50,352 nucleotides of DNA from an uncultured Erysipelotrichaceae bacterium (GTDB lineage: Bacteria; Bacillota_I; Bacilli_A; RFN20; CAG-826): assembly GCA_902796125.1 (NCBI GenBank), contig CADBNT010000003.1:1-50352 (forward strand), in the 5' to 3' direction. Below the pieces are notes generated by a model that was not told where the DNA came from, made no database searches, and saw only the letters and a program-made list of their open reading frames with translations. Numbering within the stretch: the first letter of the stretch is position 1; each line of letters starts with the position of its first letter. A program made the translations under genes and the position numbers. This document shows positions 23,624 through 32,772 of this stretch, piece by piece.

Positions 23624-26600
23624 ATGGAAATGAGTGTTGCTGAAAAGCATCAAGTCAAAACTAAACTAAGAAGCATGTTTAGCTTCATATTTGATAGGAA
23701 TTCATTTTTCTATTATGTACTTTTATTAATTGTTGTTGGTTTTGCTTTCTTTACCTACGCCTTATTTACTGAACACTTTACTACTCCATTCAGTGGAGAT
23801 TATTCTCAACAAGCATATCCTTTTTACTATAACTTCTATGACGATTGGTGGACTTTCTTTAAGACTGGTAAGTTCCCATTTTATGATTCAAATACATTTA
23901 TTGGTGCAGATAACGTCTTTGCTAACACCTATTACGGACTCTTCTCACCTTTCACTTTTCCTATTTTGTTCTTTCCAAGAAGCTTCATTCCTCAAGCAAT
24001 GGCTCTTCTTAGTATTGCTAAATTAGTTACTGGTGGACTTTTGTTTCGCGTTTATTTGAAATATATGGGCTGCAAAGAGACAACGGCTCGTATCTTCTCT
24101 ATCGCGTATGCTTTTACCGGCTGGATGGCATATTATTTATGGTTTAACACCTTCTATGAAGTTCTTTCCTTCTTCCCGTTAGTCATTTTTGGCATAGAAA
24201 AGGTTGTTAGAGAAAGAAAGATTTGGGCTGTTAGCCTTGGATTCTTCTTAATTGGAATAGGAAACTATTTCTTCCTTTTAACAATAGGAATTTTTGGCGT
24301 TATTTATGCTGGATTTAGATTTTTCCAAACACTAAAAGATAGAAAATTAAAAGATCATTTTATCGTAATTGGATTAGGAATTGCAGGGTTTTTATTAGGG
24401 TTCATGTTGTGCTCTATTGTAGTAGCACCTGCACTTTTTTCGTCGTTTGGAATTGATAGATCGACTAGTGGAAAATATTGGTCAACTCTTAAGGAAGCTA
24501 TTGGTGAACATAACTGGTTTATGGTTTTGAAAATCATGTTCACTTATTGGCACCCATCAATCGCTAACTGGGGTTATGATCCAACTCGATATTACTTTTC
24601 TTATGGCTTCCCATTAGCATCTTATTTCTTCCCAACCGTTTCAGGAAGATATGTTAACCTCATTCATTACACTGAATTTGAAAACTCTGGAAGCTCATTA
24701 TTCTATTTCACGCCTTGTATCATTCTTCTTTTCGCTTCGTTATTTAGATCGATTAAAAATGGTAAAGTTTCTCACTTTATTGCTCTAGCAATAGTGCTTG
24801 TTTGTTTATTTTGTCCATTCGTTTATTTTTTAATAGGCGCTTTCTCAAACTGCTATGGGCGTTGGGAAATTGTTGTTCCTGTTATTGGTTTAACTTATAT
24901 AGCGCTTAATTTCGATCATAGAGATGAGATGTCTAGACGCTCAATCATTGTTTCAGGCATTTTTGCTTTTGCATGTATGATTGGAGTTTTCTTCCTTGCT
25001 AAATACATGATTAGCGTTTTCGGTAAGAAAAACGACACATCGACTCTTCCTTATATTGATGAATTTGGCGATGTTTGGGGTGTTGTAATATACGAACTTG
25101 TTTTAGTTATTCTTGAAACCTTCCTATTAGGAAAATTCTGGAAGAAATCATTCTTGCCGCTTATTGTTAATTGCTTAATTATTATTGAAGCTATTGTTAT
25201 GGGCAACATGGTTGCTAATATGCATTTCTTACAAAGCATTGAAACAAGTATCAATGGTGGAGAATCTCAATTTGCGACTGAAGTAGCAATTATTCAAGGT
25301 ATTAATAATCAGGATAAGAGTTTCTTTAGAATTCAAAATCCAAGCGTTGATGAATATCATCCAAATCTTCCAAACGCAGAAGGATATAACGGAATCTCTA
25401 CATTCCACACCTTCTATAACAACGAAGTCGATGATTTTGTTCATATGACGCAAATAACAAACCACGATACATCATGGTCTGGCCTCGCATATGGAAAACA
25501 CGCGAATTTAGACGCGTTTTTAGGTGTTAAGTATTATTTAACCCAAGACATGGATACAACCTACTACATCAACTATTCTGACGGTCATAGAGAAACATAC
25601 GTATTTCCTGCGAACGTTCCAATGAACTATGAGTATCAAGAAGAGTTAAGTGGTAGTGGTTACCGCGTATGGAAAAACAAATATCAAATTAATTTTGGAA
25701 CATCTTATGATGTCTTGTATTACAAGCACAGAAATGAAAATAATCCTAAATTTAATGATTTCTATAGAAGCTCATATCTTTATTCTGATTTCGTTAGGAA
25801 CGAAGAAGCTTTATTCTCTGGTGCTATTTTAAATGACTCAGATTTAGAAGAAGTTATTAATAACTATCCTGGAGTGTTTACTGCTAAAACCGCTCCTGCT
25901 AGAGAGGCTAGAGATATTGGAGTTGCTCTACAAGGTATTTATGGAATTCATGAAGAAAACTGTTGGTTTGATCCATTTAATCCAATGCAATATATTGACT
26001 CTGAGCATCTAATCAATCCTAGTGAAAGCGAATTACCAGTTAACAAGTATCAATTAGTCTATAAACCAACTGCGCTTGATTCGTTTGAAATTGGCGCGAC
26101 TGGTGGCTATTACATGTTTGATTATCCAACTAGACAAACTTGGGGTGAAGATTACTCTGCTGCCGTGTTCCTAATTGGAATGGATGACAAAGTCATCAAA
26201 TTTGATGATTTACAAAATGGTGCAAATTCAAATGCAACTGGGCATATCATTCGTGGCTTATATTCAGACGTTAAGATTAAACGAATAATCGTTATACCTC
26301 TTTCTAGTGCTTACTATAAACAATTACCAGCCCTTTATTATGAAGACTGGGGCGATGTCACTGATAGGTTCCAAAACGCTATTGATAATGGTTTAAGCGA
26401 TGTCACATATTCTGTTAATGATTTCACATTCAAAACTAATTATGAGAAAGAAAGATTTGTTATTACTCAAGTAGCGTATACGCAAGGCTGGAAAGTAAAC
26501 GCCATAAATACCCAAGGCGTTAAAACGCAACTAAAAACATATAATGCCCAAGGTGGATTTGTAGGATTTGTTGCACCAAAAGGTGAATATAGATATGAAA

Positions 26601-26734
26601 TGAGTTATATGACCCCAAATCTTGAAAAATGGTTTGCAGTCTCAGTCGCAGGTCTTACAGGAGTGGTAGTTTTTACTGCACTTCCATTCGTGCTTAAGAA
26701 GATAAAAAAAGATTCCAAGAAGGAATCTAAATAA
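23624..26734 (+). CDS. Large YfhO-like multi-pass membrane protein
   Basis: A 1036-residue protein with roughly a dozen membrane segments in its first 530 residues, a soluble outward domain of about 470 residues and one last membrane segment (about 1008-1028) before a Lys-rich tail. Early conserved residues fit the YfhO family: FSGDYSQQAYPFYYNFYDDW then FPFYDSNTFIGADN, similar to GT-C glycosyltransferases in which an acidic residue in the first loop is catalytic. In Bacillota, YfhO proteins are linked to glycosylation of lipoteichoic acid and other surface polymers; the acceptor here is unknown. ATG 23624 and a second ATG six bases on are both possible. The last codons carry the terminator of the convergent dnaX operon. 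Confidence 0.8.
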   Translation: MEMSVAEKHQVKTKLRSMFSFIFDRNSFFYYVLLLIVVGFAFFTYALFTEHFTTPFSGDYSQQAYPFYYNFYDDWWTFFKTGKFPFYDSNTFIGADNVFANTYYGLFSPFTFPILFFPRSFIPQAMALLSIAKLVTGGLLFRVYLKYMGCKETTARIFSIAYAFTGWMAYYLWFNTFYEVLSFFPLVIFGIEKVVRERKIWAVSLGFFLIGIGNYFFLLTIGIFGVIYAGFRFFQTLKDRKLKDHFIVIGLGIAGFLLGFMLCSIVVAPALFSSFGIDRSTSGKYWSTLKEAIGEHNWFMVLKIMFTYWHPSIANWGYDPTRYYFSYGFPLASYFFPTVSGRYVNLIHYTEFENSGSSLFYFTPCIILLFASLFRSIKNGKVSHFIALAIVLVCLFCPFVYFLIGAFSNCYGRWEIVVPVIGLTYIALNFDHRDEMSRRSIIVSGIFAFACMIGVFFLAKYMISVFGKKNDTSTLPYIDEFGDVWGVVIYELVLVILETFLLGKFWKKSFLPLIVNCLIIIEAIVMGNMVANMHFLQSIETSINGGESQFATEVAIIQGINNQDKSFFRIQNPSVDEYHPNLPNAEGYNGISTFHTFYNNEVDDFVHMTQITNHDTSWSGLAYGKHANLDAFLGVKYYLTQDMDTTYYINYSDGHRETYVFPANVPMNYEYQEELSGSGYRVWKNKYQINFGTSYDVLYYKHRNENNPKFNDFYRSSYLYSDFVRNEEALFSGAILNDSDLEEVINNYPGVFTAKTAPAREARDIGVALQGIYGIHEENCWFDPFNPMQYIDSEHLINPSESELPVNKYQLVYKPTALDSFEIGATGGYYMFDYPTRQTWGEDYSAAVFLIGMDDKVIKFDDLQNGANSNATGHIIRGLYSDVKIKRIIVIPLSSAYYKQLPALYYEDWGDVTDRFQNAIDNGLSDVTYSVNDFTFKTNYEKERFVITQVAYTQGWKVNAINTQGVKTQLKTYNAQGGFVGFVAPKGEYRYEMSYMTPNLEKWFAVSVAGLTGVVVFTALPFVLKKIKKDSKKESK
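26704..26728 (-). terminator. Terminator of the dnaX-rsmI operon, located inside the end of the YfhO-like coding region
   Basis: Read on the minus strand, AGATTCC, a 5-base loop and GGAATCT form a 7-bp stem followed by seven T (26710-26704). On the plus strand the same bases encode part of the Lys-rich tail and the hairpin is not followed by T, so it serves only the minus-strand operon. Confidence 0.75.
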
Positions 26735-26739
26735 ATTTA

Positions 26740-27588
26740 TTAATTTACGTGGAATATCTTATAGATATAGTTTTTGTTTATTCGCGTAATTTCAGATACT
26801 TGTTTAATAGCATCTTTAGTTGATAATCCAGATTCAACTAGGTTTTCAACCATAGAGATTATTTCGTCATTGTTAACGTTAGGTTTTAGCTCTCCTAATG
26901 AACCTTCCACAACGATAACCATTTCCCCTTTTAGCGTCTCAGGATCGATTTCAGATAATTCTTTTAATCCGGCACGGATATATTCTTCATGTTTCTTGGT
27001 AAGTTCTCTGGCGATGCAAGCCTTTCTGTCACCAAGAATGGTAAACATATCAATGAGTGTTTTTTGAATACGATGAGGTGACTCATAAAAGATTAATGTT
27101 TCTTTTCTTTTAAAGAGTTCTCTAAGCTCTTCTAGTCTTACTGATTCTTTAGCATTTAAAAAGCCGTGAAAATAGAAATGATCACTTGCGAGACCAGAAG
27201 CCACTAAAGCATTCAAAGCAGCATTTGGTCCCGAAATTGCAGAGATATTTATATTATTTTCTAAGCAAACTTTCGCTAATCTTGCTCCTGGATCGGAGAT
27301 GCATGGATAGCCAGCGTCAGAGACATAAGCAACACTTTTTCCTTCTAATAAAGCCTTAACAACTTTATCGGAAGCTTCCATCTCGTTATGCTCTCTAAGG
27401 GAGATTAAAGGTTTTGAAATATCGAAGAAACTTAAAAGCTTTCCTGTGTTTCTTGTATCTTCACATGCAATTAAATCAGCATTAGAAAGAACCTCGATTG
27501 CTCTTGGTGTCATTTCGTCAAGATTTCCAATCGGAGTGGCGACAAGATATAACAATGGTTTTTTGCTTTCGAAATTTAAAGATCTCAT
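26740..27588 (-). CDS. rsmI: 16S rRNA (cytidine1402-2'-O)-methyltransferase
   Basis: A 282-residue SAM-dependent enzyme of the tetrapyrrole-methylase fold that 2'-O-methylates C1402 in the ribosomal P site. Seen: LYLVATPIGNLDEMTPRAIE (the TPIGN signature), ADLIACEDTRNTGKLL, SLREHNE, VAYVSDAGYPCISDPG, the SAM block SGPNAALNALVASGLASD and a C-terminal helix region IKQVSEITRINKNYIYKIFH. Length is normal. Its ATG overlaps the ricT stop by 4 bases. It is the last gene of the dnaX operon; the B. subtilis homologue (yabC region) lies in the same order. Confidence 0.95.
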   Translation of the reverse strand: MRSLNFESKKPLLYLVATPIGNLDEMTPRAIEVLSNADLIACEDTRNTGKLLSFFDISKPLISLREHNEMEASDKVVKALLEGKSVAYVSDAGYPCISDPGARLAKVCLENNINISAISGPNAALNALVASGLASDHFYFHGFLNAKESVRLEELRELFKRKETLIFYESPHRIQKTLIDMFTILGDRKACIARELTKKHEEYIRAGLKELSEIDPETLKGEMVIVVEGSLGELKPNVNNDEIISMVENLVESGLSTKDAIKQVSEITRINKNYIYKIFHVN

Positions 27589-28403
27589 TTTCTAAATTTG
27601 CTTCTATATTCTTTTAAGTCTTTTAAATCGATGAATCGGACATCGTCTTCTGATTCAAGTTTAACAACTCTAGATAAGACATTAATAGCAGTGACCTTAA
27701 ATGACACGCCATCTTGCTCGAATTGATCACCAATTCTTGGGAAGTCTTTCTTTAGTTCGGTATAGGCATCATCTTCATAAAGAAGACAACAAATTAACTT
27801 GCCACAGTGACCACTTAATTTTGGAATATTTAATGAAAGCATTTGGTTCTTTGCTCTATTAATAGAGATACCTTCAGAATTAACTAAAAATGTTGAGCAA
27901 CAAAGTGGAAGACCACATATTCCAATTCCACCTACGAACTTGGCTTTATCACGTGGTCCAATTTGACGTAATTCAATACGGCAGTGGAAACGATAAGCAA
28001 GAACCTTTAATAGTTCACGGAAGTCAACGCGATCATCAGCAACATACGCAATGGTGAGTTTAGTGCCATCAAGAGCATATTCGGCATCAATTGGTCTCAT
28101 CTCTAAACCGAGATTGTTAATCTCAGTCATCGCAATGCGCATTGCTTCTTTAGCTCTTTTAATGTTCTCATCATAGATGAGTAAATCGTCTTCTGTTGCA
28201 ATTCTGATAACCGGTTTTAATTCTAGTTCGGATTTGTATTTAGAAATTGGTTCTGGAATAGTGGTGGCTTCACCAACTTGCATTCCACGGACAGATTCAG
28301 CGACGACCTTTTGGCCGATTTTTATATCAGGAACATCTGTTCCAAAATAATATGATTTTCCGGAGTTAGAAAATTTAATTCCAACATAATGAGTAATATT
28401 CAT
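27585..28403 (-). CDS. ricT: PSP1-domain protein RicT (YaaT)
   Basis: A 272-residue cytosolic protein of the RicT/YaaT family. In B. subtilis it joins RicA and RicF to carry Fe-S clusters, guide RNase Y in mRNA processing and influence sporulation and competence. Seen: N-terminal VGIKFSNSGKSYYFG, the middle KLTIAYVADDRVDFRELLK and the Cys-rich signature FVGGIGICGLPLCCSTFLVN, then LSGHCGKLICCLLYEDDAY; the clustered cysteines fit cluster binding. Its start overlaps the holB stop by one base. RicA and RicF genes are not seen in this window. Confidence 0.92.
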   Translation of the reverse strand: MNITHYVGIKFSNSGKSYYFGTDVPDIKIGQKVVAESVRGMQVGEATTIPEPISKYKSELELKPVIRIATEDDLLIYDENIKRAKEAMRIAMTEINNLGLEMRPIDAEYALDGTKLTIAYVADDRVDFRELLKVLAYRFHCRIELRQIGPRDKAKFVGGIGICGLPLCCSTFLVNSEGISINRAKNQMLSLNIPKLSGHCGKLICCLLYEDDAYTELKKDFPRIGDQFEQDGVSFKVTAINVLSRVVKLESEDDVRFIDLKDLKEYRSKFRK

Positions 28404-29386
28404 TATTTTCCCTCCTTTGTAATTTGATAAACGATGTGATCAAGTAGTAAACCGATATTAACATTTAAATCCAGTTTATTACTTGCAGTCATGATTGTTA
28501 TAAGTGATTTGTCAATATTAGACAAGTGACTTATAAGTTCACGCAGTATTGTATCATAACTTTTTAAAACAATATCTTCACCAATTGAAAGATTTAGTAA
28601 GTTTTGAAATACTTCGGCAAGCATCTTTAAATAAAGCCTTGCGATATCGTTTGTTTTTATCTTTGGAATAATTAGTCTTTCACATGTGAAAATAGCGTCT
28701 TCAGGACTCATTAATAGCGAATTTAATTGATCGTTAAGAGCTTGCTTAGCGATTTGATAATTATCTTCTTCAGAAACTCTTTTAATTGTATTGGAGTCGT
28801 TATAGAAGGCGCTTAATAGCTCTGCGTCTTCGTCTAAAACGCCCATTTCAAGAGATTCGTTTATTACTTCGTTGCGATTAATTGCTTTAAAACGCAATAC
28901 TTGAGTTCTAGAAATAATTGTTGGAAGAACTTTAGATTCGTTTTCTGTTGTTAAAAAAGCATAGATATTTTTACCTGGCTCCTCTAAGAATTTGAGAAGT
29001 GAATTAACAGCGATAGGAGTCATTGTTTCCACTAAATGAAGGACATAAATCATGATGCCTTTTGACTCTAATGCTGATTTATCAAAATTATCGATGATTT
29101 TTTCAATGTCACCTTTTTTAATTTTCCCCGCTTCTCCATCAAAAATCATGAAGTCAGGATAGTTACCTTCATCAACTCTCATGCATGTAATGCAATTATC
29201 GCAAGCGAGAGGATTTGGTTCATCACAAATCAAAGATTTGCCTAAATATATAGCAACGTCTTTTAAAGGCATTCCAACTGAGCCAGATAAAAGATATGCA
29301 TGAGAAAGGTGATCGCCTTTAATAGCGTTTTCAAATGTTCTATATATAACTGGTTGGTGTTTCTTTAAATATTCGTTTATTTGCAT
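28403..29386 (-). CDS. holB: DNA polymerase III delta' subunit
   Basis: A 327-residue clamp-loader subunit. Seen: SHAYLLSGSVGMPLKDVAIY, where the Walker A has decayed (no GKT/GKS), as usual for delta'. The zinc module is CDEPNPLACDNCITCMRVDEG-like with paired Cys, followed by DNFDKSALESKGIMIYVLH and SLLKFLEEPGKNIYAFLTT, with the arginine-finger SRT motif in TIISRTQVLRF. The C-terminal third is helical and poorly conserved. It overlaps tmk by one base, and both are in the conserved replication operon. Confidence 0.92.
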   Translation of the reverse strand: MQINEYLKKHQPVIYRTFENAIKGDHLSHAYLLSGSVGMPLKDVAIYLGKSLICDEPNPLACDNCITCMRVDEGNYPDFMIFDGEAGKIKKGDIEKIIDNFDKSALESKGIMIYVLHLVETMTPIAVNSLLKFLEEPGKNIYAFLTTENESKVLPTIISRTQVLRFKAINRNEVINESLEMGVLDEDAELLSAFYNDSNTIKRVSEEDNYQIAKQALNDQLNSLLMSPEDAIFTCERLIIPKIKTNDIARLYLKMLAEVFQNLLNLSIGEDIVLKSYDTILRELISHLSNIDKSLITIMTASNKLDLNVNIGLLLDHIVYQITKEGK

Positions 29387-30003
29387 TATTTAATACGAGC
29401 TTTAATAGCCTTATATGCATCTTCTACAACATCTTCAAATGGTTTAGATGCATCAAGGATAACGAAACGATCTTTAAAGCGTTCTGCTAAAGAAAGGAAC
29501 GCTTTACGAACGCTATCGTGAAATTCAATTTTTTCTAAATCTAAGCGATTTACTTCTCTATTTTTATTCGCAGCAATTCTTGCTAAACCGATGCGAGGAT
29601 CAATATCGAATAAAAGAGTGACATCTGGATAATATCCTTCAGTCGCAAACATGTTCATGGCAAGTACTTTATCGATGCCAAGATTTCTAGCTCCACCTTG
29701 ATACGCTAAAGAAGAATCGAGGAAACGGTCTGAAATAACAATTTTTCCTTCTTTAGAAAGTGGCCATACTTTTTCAACTAAATGTTGTCTTCTACTTGCG
29801 GCATATAAAAGTGCTTCGGTAACAGGATCCATAGCAGTGTTTTTCTTATCTAAGATAACGTTGCGAATCTCTTCAGCGATTGGAGTGCCACCAGGTTCTC
29901 TAGTTAAAACAACTTCAAAGCCTTCCTTTTCGAGTCTTTCAACAACTTTTTTGGTAACGCTTGATTTACCTGAACCTTCTGGTCCTTCAATAGTGATAAA
30001 CAT
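29386..30003 (-). CDS. tmk: Thymidylate kinase
   Basis: A 205-residue enzyme phosphorylating dTMP to dTDP for DNA synthesis. Seen: the P-loop TIEGPEGSGKSSVTKKV at the N-terminus, the DR-containing VVLTREPGGTPIAEEIR, LLYAASRRQHLVEKV, VISDRFLDSSLAYQGGARN and the LID region following LLFDIDP. Length matches family members (about 205-215). It is preceded by an AGGAGG ribosome site after the recR stop and shares one base with holB. Confidence 0.97.
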   Translation of the reverse strand: MFITIEGPEGSGKSSVTKKVVERLEKEGFEVVLTREPGGTPIAEEIRNVILDKKNTAMDPVTEALLYAASRRQHLVEKVWPLSKEGKIVISDRFLDSSLAYQGGARNLGIDKVLAMNMFATEGYYPDVTLLFDIDPRIGLARIAANKNREVNRLDLEKIEFHDSVRKAFLSLAERFKDRFVILDASKPFEDVVEDAYKAIKARIK

Positions 30004-30014
30004 AATGTTTCCTC

Positions 30015-30611
30015 CTAGATTTTCTTTCTGCCTTCAAGGGCTTTTGAGAGCGTAAGTGCGTCCGCGTATTCAAGATGTCCACCCATTGGGAGTCCATACG
30101 CAAGACGAGTTAAATTAACATCAAAGTTTTCAAGTATCTTTGCAAGATATAAAGCAGTGGTTTCACCCTCTGTTGTTGGGTTAGTAGCAATAATTACTTC
30201 TTTAACCCCATCTTCTTTGATTCTCCTTAAGAGACTATCGATATTTAGATCTTCAATACCAACACCGTTTATGGCGGATAAAGTTCCACCTAAAACATGA
30301 TATTTTCCGTTATAGGAATTTAATTTTTCAAAAGCCACTACATCCTTTGGATATGAAACGACGATGATTTTGGTTTTATCTCTACTATCGTTAGAGCAAA
30401 TGTCACAAATATCATCTTCAGTTAGTGTTCCACAAATAGGACATTTATGGACAGCTTTTTTAGCATCTTTTAAAGCATTTGAAAATAACTCAACATCTTC
30501 ATCAGACATTTCAAGGACTGAATAAGCCATCTTTTCTGCGGACTTATGTCCCACTCCAGGAAGACGAGAGAATGAATCGGTTAATTTTTCAATGCTTTTA
30601 AGTTCTTTCAT
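30015..30611 (-). CDS. recR: Recombination mediator protein RecR
   Basis: A 198-residue protein that, with RecO, loads RecA onto SSB-coated DNA. Seen: the N-terminal helix-hairpin-helix DSFSRLPGVGHKSAEKMAYS, a C4 zinc finger in HKCPICGTLTEDDICDICSN, the Toprim domain beginning IIVVSYPKDVVAFEKLN with YHVLGGTLSAINGVG, and the C-terminal LAYGLPMGGHLEYADALTL. Length is exactly typical. It overlaps ebfC by one base. Confidence 0.97.
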   Translation of the reverse strand: MKELKSIEKLTDSFSRLPGVGHKSAEKMAYSVLEMSDEDVELFSNALKDAKKAVHKCPICGTLTEDDICDICSNDSRDKTKIIVVSYPKDVVAFEKLNSYNGKYHVLGGTLSAINGVGIEDLNIDSLLRRIKEDGVKEVIIATNPTTEGETTALYLAKILENFDVNLTRLAYGLPMGGHLEYADALTLSKALEGRKKI

Positions 30612-30910
30612 TAATATAAACCGCCCGGTCTACCAGTAATCTTTTCGTTAATAGCTTCTTCTTCTTTTGCAATTGCTTGATGCGCTTCATTGATTGCTAA
30701 TGCAATCATTTCTTCAACCATCTCTTTGTTATCAGCGTCAAAAGCATCTTTATCAATGTCGATAGCTTTTACTGATTTATCACCCATAACAGTGACTTTA
30801 ACTGCTCCGCCTTTTGAGATGACGAACTCTTTGGCTTTTAATTCGTCTTGAGCTTTCTTAAGTTCACGTTGCATCTTTTGGGCTTGCATAAGCATTTGTT
30901 GCATGTTCAT
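30611..30910 (-). CDS. YbaB/EbfC-family nucleoid-associated protein
   Basis: A 99-residue dimeric DNA-binding protein. N-terminal MNMQQMLMQAQKMQRELKKA forms a helix with regular Met and Gln, then VISKGGAVKVTVMGDKSVKAIDIDKDAF and the C-terminal helix with MVEEMIALAINEAHQ; it ends TGRPGGLY, a typical variant of the family end. Between dnaX and recR is its conserved place in bacterial genomes. Start overlaps are tight: one base between dnaX stop and this gene. Its exact role, nucleoid organisation or RecR-linked repair, is not settled for the family. Confidence 0.93.
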   Translation of the reverse strand: MNMQQMLMQAQKMQRELKKAQDELKAKEFVISKGGAVKVTVMGDKSVKAIDIDKDAFDADNKEMVEEMIALAINEAHQAIAKEEEAINEKITGRPGGLY

Positions 30911-30911
30911 A

Positions 30912-32651
30912 TTACTTAATCTCCTCTATGTTGATTTTGATTTCGCTTGGTTTTGGAAGCTGAGATATTTGTCTTAAATTATGATATGCAGTGATAAGTC
31001 TCACCGATTCACTACGTGAAATAGAATAGACAAATACTTCGTGTCCAACCATTTTGTTTATGAGTTCAGATAATAATTTTTGATTTGATTTGATATTAGC
31101 TTTGGATGTTAGTTTTTCGAAGTCGTATTCAAGGACGACAAATTGTTTTGTAACAATAAATGGTCTTCCATCTTTTAAAAGTGAAACAACGCTTCCATAA
31201 GTTGGATGAGAAATATAAGCATTTAAATCACTCCACTTAGCAAGCAAAGCTTTTCTTGCTTCTTTATCTCCTAAAACCATGAGTTTGATAATCATGTCAT
31301 CATCAAATTCATATTGATCACCATCAGATTCAATTTGAGGTTGTTCCTCATCGTCCATGAGTAACCAATCTGGAGCTTTTTCAATTTTTGGTTGTGCAGG
31401 AGCAGGCGCTGGCGCTGGTGCTGGTGCAGGTTCAGACATAGGCTCTGGTTTAATCTCCTCCATTGGAGGGACAGGATCCTCTTTAATAACAATCTCAGGC
31501 TCTTCCGCTTTAGGTGTGGCCTTTGGAGCTTGAACTGGTTTAACTTGAACCTTAGGAGCAGGGGCTTCTTCAGGTTCTTCTAATGTTGATAGTCGTAAAA
31601 CGACTAATTCGAATAAAGTTTTGATATTATTAACGGTTTTGTAATCGATTTGAGCATTGATAAACGAACGAATAAATTCGTTAAGTTTTCTAGCATCGAA
31701 TAATTGGACAAGTTCATCTGCTTCCGCTTCACTTAAAACTGTTAATTCGTGTTCATCTCTAGTTTTTCTTAATATAAGAACATCTTTGAGAATATCGAGA
31801 ATATCGGATGTGAGACGTTTTAAATCCACTCCGCCTTCTGAGAAAGCGTTAATTCTTTCAAGAGTGCGAGAAACATCTCCGTTAGCGATATCTTTGATAA
31901 ACTCAATTTTTTCGCGAGTGGATGCTAGACCAAATAAGGTAAAAACATCATCTTCTGATAATGTGTTTCCTGAATATGCAAGAATTTGATCAAGAATTGA
32001 TAAAGCATCTCTCATTCCTCCATCAGCGAGTGAAATGATGGCTCTAACAGCATCCTTATCATATTGAACGTTTTCTTTTTCAAGAATCTTAATCATTCTT
32101 TCTTCAATATCAGCATCACTTACTTTAGTAAAATCATATCTTTGACATCTAGAAAGGATGGTTGGGAGAATGTTATGAGGTTCGGTTGTTGCAAGGATGA
32201 AAATGACATGTGCTGGTGGTTCTTCAAGAGTTTTAAGAAGAGCGTTAAAAGCGTTCATAGTCATCATATGAACTTCGTCGATAATATAGACTTTGTATCT
32301 CCCTTTAATAGGAAGATAATTAACTTTATCTATTAAATCTCTAACTTGTTCAACACCATTATTTGACGCAGCATCGATTTCAATAACATCTGGATGTGAA
32401 CCTTCGGTTACTTCAACACAGTTAGAGCATTTATTGCATTGATGTCCAATGCCTTCTTCACAGTTGAGTGCTTTAGCAAATAGCTTTGCCATTGTAGTTT
32501 TTCCTGTTCCACGAGGGCCACAGAAAAGATAAGCATGAGCAATCTTGTTAGTTTCTAGTGCATTCTTTAAAGTACGAACAATATGTTGCTGACCTGCAAC
32601 TTCTTCAAAGGTTTGAGGTCTATAAGTTCTATAAAGTGCTTTATATGCCAT
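30912..32651 (-). CDS. dnaX: DNA polymerase III subunits gamma and tau
   Basis: Clamp-loader ATPase; I place the start at ATG 32651 (579 residues), giving the normal N-terminus MAYKALYRTYRPQTFEEVAG; nine more codons upstream would require a TTG start. Seen: Walker A AYLFCGPRGTGKTTMAKLFA, a C4 zinc module (CEEGIGHQCNKCSNC), DEVHMM (Walker B) and LSRCQRYDF (arginine finger). After residue about 360 there is a Pro/Ala/Glu-rich linker (APAPAPAPAPAP), then a tau-like tail. No A-rich slippery site with downstream hairpin was noticed, so production of gamma by frameshift is not supported. A TATAAT box lies 18 bases before the ATG without a clear ribosome site. Confidence 0.96.
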   Translation of the reverse strand: MAYKALYRTYRPQTFEEVAGQQHIVRTLKNALETNKIAHAYLFCGPRGTGKTTMAKLFAKALNCEEGIGHQCNKCSNCVEVTEGSHPDVIEIDAASNNGVEQVRDLIDKVNYLPIKGRYKVYIIDEVHMMTMNAFNALLKTLEEPPAHVIFILATTEPHNILPTILSRCQRYDFTKVSDADIEERMIKILEKENVQYDKDAVRAIISLADGGMRDALSILDQILAYSGNTLSEDDVFTLFGLASTREKIEFIKDIANGDVSRTLERINAFSEGGVDLKRLTSDILDILKDVLILRKTRDEHELTVLSEAEADELVQLFDARKLNEFIRSFINAQIDYKTVNNIKTLFELVVLRLSTLEEPEEAPAPKVQVKPVQAPKATPKAEEPEIVIKEDPVPPMEEIKPEPMSEPAPAPAPAPAPAQPKIEKAPDWLLMDDEEQPQIESDGDQYEFDDDMIIKLMVLGDKEARKALLAKWSDLNAYISHPTYGSVVSLLKDGRPFIVTKQFVVLEYDFEKLTSKANIKSNQKLLSELINKMVGHEVFVYSISRSESVRLITAYHNLRQISQLPKPSEIKINIEEIK

Positions 32652-32669
32652 AAACAAATACCAAGAATG

Positions 32670-32675
32670 ATTATA
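32670..32675 (-). promoter_or_regulatory. -10 box of the dnaX operon
   Basis: TATAAT on the minus strand, 18 bases before the ATG at 32651. The leader would be about 12 bases without a Shine-Dalgarno match. The -35 region is AT-rich and unclear (TTTTAA). Confidence 0.5.
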
Positions 32676-32752
32676 CAAGTTTTAGATATCTATTAAAAGA
32701 ACAAATACGAACATTTGATAGTATATCAACGCTTTATTGAGACATGCAGTTA

Positions 32753-32761
32753 TGATATAAT
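32753..32761 (+). promoter_or_regulatory. Extended -10 promoter of the prfA operon
   Basis: TGA-TATAAT is a textbook extended -10, 11 bases before the ATG at 32773. The nearest -35-like TTGAGA is only 13 bases away, too close to be used. Confidence 0.6.
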
Positions 32762-32772
32762 CAACTCCAGTT

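Noticed and set aside
31380-31440. Repetitive GC-richer stretch inside dnaX
   Set aside because: It encodes the Ala/Pro linker typical of the tau region; no slippery site or mobile element is present.
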